A stretch of 40,863 nt of DNA, taken from NCBI GenBank assembly GCA_012512055.1, contig JAAZEW010000313.1, positions 1-40,863 of the forward strand. The letters run 5' to 3'. Every line of letters begins with the position of its first letter. The stretch's first letter is position 1. The stretch is from Bacillota bacterium. Its GTDB lineage: Bacteria; Bacillota_G; SHA-98; UBA4971. A program made the translations under genes and the position numbers. Below the pieces are notes generated by a model, which did no database searches, was not told the DNA's origin, and worked only from the letters and a program-made list of their open reading frames with translations. Positions 34,956 through 40,863 of the stretch are shown piece after piece.

Positions 34956-36742
34956 ACCTATTATCCGGGCAAATCCAGTCAAGTGCCAAAAACATCCGCG
35001 CGCGATTCATTCCGGTAGCGCTGGTGGCAGTCTTTGCCTCAGCTATTGCCGGTCTGTTCGCTCCCTGTGCCCTGGCGCAGGTGCCCACAGGTGAGAAGAT
35101 AATTTTAGTGGAGATTGAGGGGCTTCAGGCTGTTTCCCAGGAGACAGTCATGGAATCTATTGAGCTGAAACCCGGAGATCTGCTGACAGAGGAGGCAGTC
35201 AGAGCTGACCTTGAGAGGATCGGTAATATCGGGTTCTTCTTTGACGTGGCAGCAAGGTTTTATTCCCAGTTGGGAGGGATAAGACTTGTATACGAGGTTG
35301 TGGAGAACCCGAAGATCACTTCTATTAATTTCAAGGGTAACGAGGCAGTCAGCCGGGACAAGCTTGAGTTGTTGATGAGTGTGCGCCCCGAGGAGATTCT
35401 CAACTTGAAGAAGCTCAACGGTGACCTGGAACGAATCCTCAAGTATTACTATAACGAAGGCTATTCTGCCAAGATCAAAGACGTGAATATCTCAGAACAG
35501 GGAGACGTCACGATAGAACTTGTAGAGCTCCGTGTGGCAGATGTCAGGATTGAGGGGCACAAGAAGACCAAGGATTATGTGGTTCGCAGATATATCACGG
35601 TGAAGCCCGGTGAATTGTTGGACGTCAATAAACTCCGCGAGGACCAGCGAAAGCTTGTGAACCTCGGGATTTTCGAGAGTATCGACATAAAGTTGGACGC
35701 ATCTGACGATGACGACGCTTACATAGTCACCTATGTTCTGAAGGAAACCAGGACAGGCAGTGCAGGGATAGGTGCAGGATACAGCAGTGCTGAGAAGTTT
35801 ATCGGGTATATCGAGGTCAGTGAGTCCAACTTCCTCGGCAGGCTTCAGACTGTAAACGTCAATTGGCAGTTTGGAAAAGGCCGTAGTTCTTACACGCTGG
35901 GTTTCTATGACCCGTGGATTGACGCGAAGCAGACCTCGTTCGGGATTAACCTGTATAACCGCACTCAGACAGTAACAAGGAAGTGGGATGAGGGAAAATT
36001 CCAATGGAAGGAAGGGACCCCTCCCGCTGAAATCAGATATAATGAGCTTAGGAGAGGCGGAAACATATCTGTAGGCAGACCGCTGAAAGAGAATCTCAGG
36101 CTGTCTTTATCCCTCAGGATTGACGGCACAAGTCTTATTCCTATGCCCCAAGAAGGCAAGACAGAACCGGGGTGGACATGGATACCCGGACAGAACCCCA
36201 GCGGTGATACGAGAAGTCTTACACTATCGCTAACCGGTGATACGAGAGACCACTACATGAACCCGACTAAGGGCGTCTACTGGCGGACCTCTGCAGAAAC
36301 CGCAGGCGGACTCCTCGGCGGGAGCTATACATTTTCGAAGTTCCAGGGAGAATGCAGCGCGTATCGAGAGGTCAGGCCTGATCAAGTGCTGGCATTCAGG
36401 TTGTCAGGCGGGCTTTCTACAGGAGAGCTTCCCCTCCATGAGCAGTATCGTCTCGGCGGCGCTGAAACACTGCGCGGGTATGACTACGGCGAGTTTTACG
36501 GCGACAACATGATGCTTGCCAATGCCGAATACCGGTTCCGGATATTTAAGGGTGTTCAGGGCGCAGTGTTCGTGGATACAGGTTCCACATGGCTGAAGGA
36601 AGACCGGCTCAGTGCGGTAGGCCTTTCAACAGGTGCAGGCCTTGGGGTCAGAGTGGAGACTCCCATAGGGATGCTCCGGGTTGATTATGGGTTTGGTAAG
36701 CAAGGAGGCCAAGCGTACCTCAGTTTTGGCCAAATGTTCTAA
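34952..36742 (+). CDS. bamA: outer membrane protein assembly factor BamA
   Basis: 596 aa. GTG start at 34952 with AAGGAGGGA about 6 nt upstream. The signal peptide ends near residue 42 (PCALA|Q). Three POTRA domains follow: about 48-122 (ILVEIEGLQAVSQETV), 123-198 (ITSINFKGNEAVSRDKLELL) and 200-275 (VADVRIEGHKKTKDYVVRRY). Residues about 276-596 form the 16-strand barrel, with the lid-loop motif LGGAETLRGYDYGE and a C-terminal Phe (LSFGQMF) typical of barrel proteins. It folds and inserts outer-membrane barrels. E. coli BamA has five POTRA domains; three is common in early-branching diderms. With no separate TamA in view, this BamA could also partner TamB. Its presence is strong evidence of an outer membrane. 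Confidence 0.95.
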   Translation: MNLLSGQIQSSAKNIRARFIPVALVAVFASAIAGLFAPCALAQVPTGEKIILVEIEGLQAVSQETVMESIELKPGDLLTEEAVRADLERIGNIGFFFDVAARFYSQLGGIRLVYEVVENPKITSINFKGNEAVSRDKLELLMSVRPEEILNLKKLNGDLERILKYYYNEGYSAKIKDVNISEQGDVTIELVELRVADVRIEGHKKTKDYVVRRYITVKPGELLDVNKLREDQRKLVNLGIFESIDIKLDASDDDDAYIVTYVLKETRTGSAGIGAGYSSAEKFIGYIEVSESNFLGRLQTVNVNWQFGKGRSSYTLGFYDPWIDAKQTSFGINLYNRTQTVTRKWDEGKFQWKEGTPPAEIRYNELRRGGNISVGRPLKENLRLSLSLRIDGTSLIPMPQEGKTEPGWTWIPGQNPSGDTRSLTLSLTGDTRDHYMNPTKGVYWRTSAETAGGLLGGSYTFSKFQGECSAYREVRPDQVLAFRLSGGLSTGELPLHEQYRLGGAETLRGYDYGEFYGDNMMLANAEYRFRIFKGVQGAVFVDTGSTWLKEDRLSAVGLSTGAGLGVRVETPIGMLRVDYGFGKQGGQAYLSFGQMF

Positions 36743-36791
36743 GAAATCCTTAAAGAAGTCGGTGCTGTAACGATCAGGCCCTGGAAAGTCC

Positions 36792-36820
36792 TTGCGGCTG
36801 TGTGATACCATTGATATAAT
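36792..36820 (+). promoter_or_regulatory. candidate promoter for ompH
   Basis: Perfect TATAAT at 36815-36820 with a weak -35 (TTGCGG, 36792-36797, 3 of 6) at 17 nt. It lies in the 151-nt spacer between bamA and ompH. Confidence 0.5.
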
Positions 36821-36893
36821 TGGCGTATTGTAAGGGACACGCTCCCTTCCGTTTCCAGTTAAAGTGTTAGTGTTGGTGAAAGGAAGTGCAGGA

Positions 36894-37439
36894 ATGTCAA
36901 AATCCCAAACAAGGCTTCTAGGTTTACTTGTAGTCATTATTGCCGCTGTGGCAGTTGTTGTAAGCCTGATCGGAGACAGGAGTCTTAGAGCTGCAAACGG
37001 GGCAGGCCCGGTTGGATTCGTGTATTCTTCAAAGATAATCGCAGCAGTGGAAGGCTCGTCTGAGTATACGAAAGCACAGAAGGACTATGAGGGATTTGCC
37101 CAGAAACTCCAGAAGGAATATGAGTCTCAAGCTGAGGGGCTTGACGACGAAAGCAAGCGGAAGAAACTCTCGGAGCTTGAAATGAAATTGGCCGAGAAGC
37201 AAATAGAGTTGAACAAACCTTTCCAGGACAAGATTCAAACTACCATTGAGGAAGTCGCCAAGAGCGAAGGCTGCTCCATTGTTCTCAGCCAGCGAGTAGA
37301 GTTTGAGGCGCTTGTGCCTATCCGCGATAAGAGCGAAAGCATTGTCGGTACACAATATGTGCCTATGTCCATACCGATTGTTGTCACCGGAGGCAAGGAT
37401 CTTACAGATCCTGTTTTGAAGAAGCTCGGGGTGAAATAA
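36894..37439 (+). CDS. ompH: OmpH/Skp family periplasmic chaperone
   Basis: 181 aa from ATG 36894 (AGGA about 9 nt upstream; the in-frame GTG at 36864 adds ten residues with no site). Signal anchor or signal peptide at about 7-25. Then VGFVYSSKIIAAVEGSSEY begins the Skp core, followed by a long charged coiled coil (about 50-115, QKLQKEYESQAEGLDDESKRK shortened) and a C-terminal beta segment ending DLTDPVLKKLG, close to the family end (DITDEVIKKL). Skp trimers hold unfolded outer-membrane proteins on their way to BamA; bamA lies directly upstream. No other assignment fits as well. Confidence 0.88.
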   Translation: MSKSQTRLLGLLVVIIAAVAVVVSLIGDRSLRAANGAGPVGFVYSSKIIAAVEGSSEYTKAQKDYEGFAQKLQKEYESQAEGLDDESKRKKLSELEMKLAEKQIELNKPFQDKIQTTIEEVAKSEGCSIVLSQRVEFEALVPIRDKSESIVGTQYVPMSIPIVVTGGKDLTDPVLKKLGVK

Positions 37440-37489
37440 TAGGCAAGTCGCCCGGGCTGGTTTAAGTGCCGAGCTTTGGCGGGATAGTA

Positions 37490-38947
37490 ATGAAGCGGTT
37501 AGCATACGGTGTGACAATTGGACTTGTAGGAGTCCTGGCTGCCATGGCAGTCAAGTTTCCGGCAACACAAGAGGTGTCGCTACCCGGTGACACCTCTGTT
37601 CCCCATACGACTCAGCATCTTGTTGATTGGCAGAATCAGCTTGAACCTATTAGGCCCCTGGTTATTGACAGAGGGGCCCCCACTCTCTCACTGCCCGGTT
37701 CAGAGGATTTCAGGCTCAATGAGTTAGCTGATATCTCTTTGTCTGACGAGGTAGCACCTTTTTCGCTGGACATTATGTCCGAGGAGGCAAACAATCAGGA
37801 TTCCCGTGGAGAAACAGACTCACTCAGCTTGGAACACCGAGCAGGCTTTGCCTGTACTGATGTGGGCGAAACCATTGAGGATACACTTCAGGAACATGAG
37901 CCGGGAACCCCGGCGCCGGCGGCTTGCATTCCGGAAGATGACAGGACAGGTTATGTCCTGCTGGATGAAGTGATGAAGAAGCATCCCTTGTGGATTGAGT
38001 TAGTCCGTATTGAGCGAGAGATAGAAGCATCCAAAAGCCGGTGGAGGAGTTATGTGGACGCTTCAGGGCTCACTGAAGAAGACATGTTGAAGTGCATAGA
38101 TGCGGCAGGACAGGTCTTAGACGGGCAAGTTTTCGAAGATCCTGATGAAGGCCTCAAACTAACTGAATATTCCGGTGCGGTAGAGTCCAGGCTTGCCTTG
38201 ATGGAGACATCTCTCATAGAGGAAGCTGAAGCGCGCATAGAGGCCAAGCGGATGGAGCTTCAGGCACACTTGGATGATAGGCTTTACGCAGAGCAGGCTC
38301 GGCTTAATAACGAGTTTGACGAGTTTCGTGACAGGGTGGTAAAAGAAAGCTATGTTACGATCGTAAATATACAGATGAAATTGCAGCTCTTAGGGTTGCC
38401 AGATGCCCAGCGGGACGCTCTTGAAGAGGAGCTCAGGTGCCTGACAGATGAAGTCGAGGCGAAACTCCATGCTAAGAGGAAGGCGCTGGATGATGCGTAC
38501 GCTCTCTATGAAGCCAGGGAAATTGCTGAGGATGAAGAGAACCTGGCACGCTATGGAGAAGAACAAGCCCATTGGGTAGCTTCCCAGCTTCAAGAGGAGC
38601 GGGAGAGAGTGGCTAAGGAATTTGAAGGGTTGTTCTCTGATACCTTGTCTTTGGGTAGGGCCCCCGGGCGAGGGCTGGTTGAGCTCTCAACGAGGCATGC
38701 CGAGATATCCCGGGAATTCAAAGCAAGAGAGGTTCAATTCACCGAGGAGCTGGGCGAGCTTACCGCAAGTCGAAACGAGACAGAAGACTGCATCATGAAG
38801 GATATAGACAGCGCAGTGTCGTCTCTCAAAGACAAGACAGGTATCAACATAGAACTGGTTCAGGATGATTCTGAAGCAGGAGGGTCCGAGTCCGTCGGGA
38901 TTGACATGACGCCTGATATCATTCGGATTATCCGAGATTACGAGTGA
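37490..38947 (+). CDS. exported coiled-coil protein, enlarged OmpH/Skp-like
   Basis: 485 aa from ATG 37490 (GGCGGGAT upstream; a GTG at 37466 is the alternative). N-terminal hydrophobic segment about 7-22. Residues about 30-135 are low-complexity acidic. From GYVLLDEVMKKHPLW (about 155) onward it resembles the Skp start, then has about 230 residues of almost continuous charged coiled coil (EEAEARIEAKRMELQAHL, VEAKLHAKRKALDDAY, EERERVAKEFEGLF). The end, GINIELVQ then SVGIDMTPDIIRIIRDY, parallels the Skp C-terminal D-I-T-x-x-V strand. I infer a stretched Skp-like chaperone or a periplasm-spanning tether. It is encoded between ompH and lpxD with short gaps (50 and 12 nt), so co-transcription is likely. 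Confidence 0.65.
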   Translation: MKRLAYGVTIGLVGVLAAMAVKFPATQEVSLPGDTSVPHTTQHLVDWQNQLEPIRPLVIDRGAPTLSLPGSEDFRLNELADISLSDEVAPFSLDIMSEEANNQDSRGETDSLSLEHRAGFACTDVGETIEDTLQEHEPGTPAPAACIPEDDRTGYVLLDEVMKKHPLWIELVRIEREIEASKSRWRSYVDASGLTEEDMLKCIDAAGQVLDGQVFEDPDEGLKLTEYSGAVESRLALMETSLIEEAEARIEAKRMELQAHLDDRLYAEQARLNNEFDEFRDRVVKESYVTIVNIQMKLQLLGLPDAQRDALEEELRCLTDEVEAKLHAKRKALDDAYALYEAREIAEDEENLARYGEEQAHWVASQLQEERERVAKEFEGLFSDTLSLGRAPGRGLVELSTRHAEISREFKAREVQFTEELGELTASRNETEDCIMKDIDSAVSSLKDKTGINIELVQDDSEAGGSESVGIDMTPDIIRIIRDYE

Positions 38948-38959
38948 GAGTGTGTCAAG

Positions 38960-40006
38960 ATGGTTAAAGAGAAAGAGATAACGCTGGAGGAATTGGCGAA
39001 GCTCGTTGGGGGTGTTCCGGCAGGGGACGCCCGGTTTCGTATTATGGGGGCAGCACCTGTAGAAAGTGCAGGCGCAAGTGATATTACTTTTGCGGAAAAC
39101 GCCAAGATCCTTGAAATTGCCGGTAATAGTGGTGCAGGCGCTGTCATAGCGAAACACGGAGGCGATCTTAAGGGGAAACCAGGCATACTCGTGGATAACC
39201 CAAGATTTGCTTTTGCAAGAACCCTTGAGATATTTGCCCCTGATATCCCTCGCCCCGCTGAGGGGGTTCACCGGAAGAGCATTGTAGCTGAAAGCGCAGT
39301 GATAGGTAAGGGCGCTCGGATAGGCCCTAATGTAATAATTGGAGCCGGTGTGGTCCTGGGGGAAGGGGTTGTTTTGTATCCCGGTGTTTATGTAGGTGAG
39401 GACACGAGGATTGGCGCAAGAACCGTTATCTATCCTAATGCGGTGATACGAGAGCGCGTGTCCATCGGCAGAGGCGTCATTATCCACGGAGGAGCAATCA
39501 TCGGCGCTGACGGGTTTGGGTTCGTGACTTCTCGGAACAAGCATTACAAGATTCCCCAGATAGGGACTGTGATAGTCGAGGACGATGTTGAGATTGGCGC
39601 AAATACGTGTATCGACAGGGGTACAATGGGCGCCACAATTATCGGCAAAGGCACTAAGATAGACAATCTGGTCCAGATAGGGCATAATGTCCAAATCGGG
39701 GAAAACTGCATTGTGGTGGGACAGACAGGGATAGGCGGATCCAGCGAGATTGGAGAAGGTTCGGTCCTTGCAGGGCAGGCAGGCATAAGGGACCATGTTA
39801 AGATTGGGCCGGGCAGCACTGTGGCAGGCTTGACGCTGGTATCTGCGAATCTGCCTCCGGGTTCTTTTGTGTCAGGAAGGCCGGCTCGTCCCCACAGGGA
39901 ACAGCTTAAGATGGAAGCTGCATCCCGCAAACTACCGGAGGTTTTGGAGAGATTGCGGGAACTTGAAAGAAGGATTGCCGAGATAGAAAGGGATGTGCGC
40001 CAATGA
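38960..40006 (+). CDS. lpxD: UDP-3-O-acylglucosamine N-acyltransferase
   Basis: Adds the N-linked hydroxyacyl chain in lipid A synthesis, using acyl-ACP. 348 aa: an N-terminal uridine-binding domain (about 1-100; [21 protein letters not shown]), then left-handed parallel beta-helix hexapeptide repeats (about 105-310; [27 protein letters not shown]), and a C-terminal helix (about 315-348). The catalytic His lies in the IGHNV motif. ATG 38960 is 12 nt after the previous stop. LpxD in a spore-former implies an LPS-type outer membrane, provided that lpxA, lpxC and lpxB exist outside this window. Confidence 0.95.
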   Translation: MVKEKEITLEELAKLVGGVPAGDARFRIMGAAPVESAGASDITFAENAKILEIAGNSGAGAVIAKHGGDLKGKPGILVDNPRFAFARTLEIFAPDIPRPAEGVHRKSIVAESAVIGKGARIGPNVIIGAGVVLGEGVVLYPGVYVGEDTRIGARTVIYPNAVIRERVSIGRGVIIHGGAIIGADGFGFVTSRNKHYKIPQIGTVIVEDDVEIGANTCIDRGTMGATIIGKGTKIDNLVQIGHNVQIGENCIVVGQTGIGGSSEIGEGSVLAGQAGIRDHVKIGPGSTVAGLTLVSANLPPGSFVSGRPARPHREQLKMEAASRKLPEVLERLRELERRIAEIERDVRQ

Positions 40007-40084
40007 GTGCAGGAATTCCTTGGATTAATATGTAAGTAAATCATATCACGGTTAATGTAGGAAAACAGGGGTGCGCCGGAGAAT

Positions 40085-40114
40085 AATCCTCCTAAATGCT
40101 ATTAAGGGAGGATT
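40085..40114 (+). promoter_or_regulatory. hairpin occluding the ribosome site of the outer-membrane protein gene
   Basis: AATCCTCC (40085-40092) is the exact complement of GGAGGATT (40107-40114), which contains the ribosome site for the ATG at 40120. The loop is 14 nt. Folding would hide the site, so translation could depend on temperature, a ligand, a small RNA or a ribosome opening it. There is no T-run, so it is not a terminator. Confidence 0.6.
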
Positions 40115-40119
40115 GTTTT

Positions 40120-40767
40120 ATGGGAAGAAAGATCACTACATCAAGTCTCGTGGCTATTGCAAGTATAATACTGGCGCTGCTTGTCAGTGTGTCTCAGTTG
40201 ACCTTTGCAGCCACGTCCCAGTCGGGCAAGACCGGGCTTCTGCTGGCGCCGTCCGCTGACACTCTGGGACAGGGTAGCTTTGTAATAGGATATAGCCGGC
40301 TGGGCCTTACCGATTGCGTGTACATAAATGCAGGGGTCATACCTAACCTGGAAGTAGGCCTGGGCTCAAGAAGCACGAGAAACGGGGCTACTATCTATCC
40401 GATGTTGAAGTTTAGGCTTCTGGGCGAAGCTGTGGATCTGCCTGCAGTCGCTCTGGGCCTTGAAGGCCAGGCCCTATATGTCGCTGCCAGTAAACGTCTT
40501 ATGCCATCCGGGCCCAGAGCCCATTTGGGGTTTGGGACAGGCAGGTTTAACGGTATATTCGTAGCCGTGGATCATGTCCTCAATCCTGTAACTATTTCGA
40601 GCGGTTCAGAATTTCGGGCACCGCTTACGACTGTAATGGGGGAATATGTCGGAGGCGAATTCAATATCGGAGCGCGCTTCGACTTTTCCAAGGGTCTCAG
40701 CATCAGCATAGGGTTGCTTGATACCAGTCGCCTGTCGGCAGGAGTGTCGTTTACGACCAGCTTCTGA
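40120..40767 (+). CDS. putative outer-membrane beta-barrel protein
   Basis: 215 aa from ATG 40120 (AGGGAGGA 7 nt upstream; the in-frame ATG at 40096 precedes that site). Signal peptide with hydrophobic SLVAIASIILALLVSV, cut likely after FAA. The mature part is Gly-rich with alternating hydrophobic strands (GSFVIGYSRLG, NLEVGLGSRS, IFVAVDHVLN, FNIGARFDFS, LSISIGLLD) and ends in Phe (VSFTTSF), the usual barrel sorting signal. TGLLLAPSADTLGQGSF near the start resembles the YjbH-type outer-membrane group, but this is weak. It may be an eight-strand barrel. The position after lpxD and the occluding hairpin suggest controlled output of an abundant envelope protein. The 96 nt after its stop show nothing I can support. 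Confidence 0.7.
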   Translation: MGRKITTSSLVAIASIILALLVSVSQLTFAATSQSGKTGLLLAPSADTLGQGSFVIGYSRLGLTDCVYINAGVIPNLEVGLGSRSTRNGATIYPMLKFRLLGEAVDLPAVALGLEGQALYVAASKRLMPSGPRAHLGFGTGRFNGIFVAVDHVLNPVTISSGSEFRAPLTTVMGEYVGGEFNIGARFDFSKGLSISIGLLDTSRLSAGVSFTTSF

Positions 40768-40863
40768 TCTAAGATGAGCTTCTGATTAAGGTTTGGTTGA
40801 TCCCGGTTTGGCTTTCTGAGCCTAAGCGCCAGAAAGCACCCACCTGGGACCACGCTGACGCAG

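Overview
All genes in this 40.9 kb window lie on the + strand. The gene content points to an endospore-forming member of the Firmicutes that also builds an outer membrane (a diderm spore-former, for example a lineage like Limnochordia or Halanaerobiales; the exact taxon cannot be read from the window). The spore evidence is spoIID, a SpoIIQ-type M23 protein, spoIIID and mbl in the order known from Bacillus and Clostridia. The outer-membrane evidence is tamB, bamA, an OmpH/Skp chaperone, lpxD and a small beta-barrel-like protein.

Layout. 1-6.5 kb: the 3' part of guaB, a secreted DUF4384/PEGA protein, asnS, an exported TPR/fibronectin protein and a COG2509 flavoprotein. 6.5-8.6 kb: a two-gene ABC-2 exporter behind a 300-nt leader. 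The leader holds a sigma-A promoter, an 18-codon leader peptide and six segments that can pair in two exclusive ways, with two terminators in one of them. 8.6-18.1 kb: the conserved Firmicutes block rpmE, DUF1385, prfA, prmC, sua5/ywlC, ywlE, rpiB-upp (joined in one reading frame), comEB, tagO and mnaA (translation, t6A modification, protein-arginine phosphatase, uracil salvage, wall-glycan lipid-linked sugars). Four spacers in this block carry degenerate tandem repeats with different unit lengths (22, 19, 17 and 12 bp). 18.2-23.1 kb: murA, spoIID, spoIIQ-like, spoIIID, mbl (peptidoglycan precursor, engulfment, mother-cell regulator, cell shape). The ATP synthase operon that often sits between upp/mnaA and murA in Firmicutes is absent here.

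23.1-40.9 kb: envelope cluster: a secreted AMIN/phosphodiester-glycosidase protein, a membrane-anchored SpoIVB-family (S55) peptidase, a very large TamB (2365 aa) with about 13 tandem 43-residue repeats, BamA, OmpH, a coiled-coil Skp-like protein, LpxD and an outer-membrane protein whose ribosome site is held in a hairpin. TamB and BamA would move lipids and proteins to the outer membrane, OmpH would chaperone barrels, and LpxD makes lipid A precursor.

Three copies of a 195-250 bp non-coding element with CTAAGTA ends lie after mbl, after the glycosidase gene and (inverted) after tamB. The middle copy contains a 107-bp insertion with perfect 10-bp terminal inverted repeats and a 6-bp target duplication. 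No tRNA, rRNA, CRISPR array, transposase or phage gene was seen. The strongest candidate for an undescribed system is the attenuator in front of the ABC exporter.
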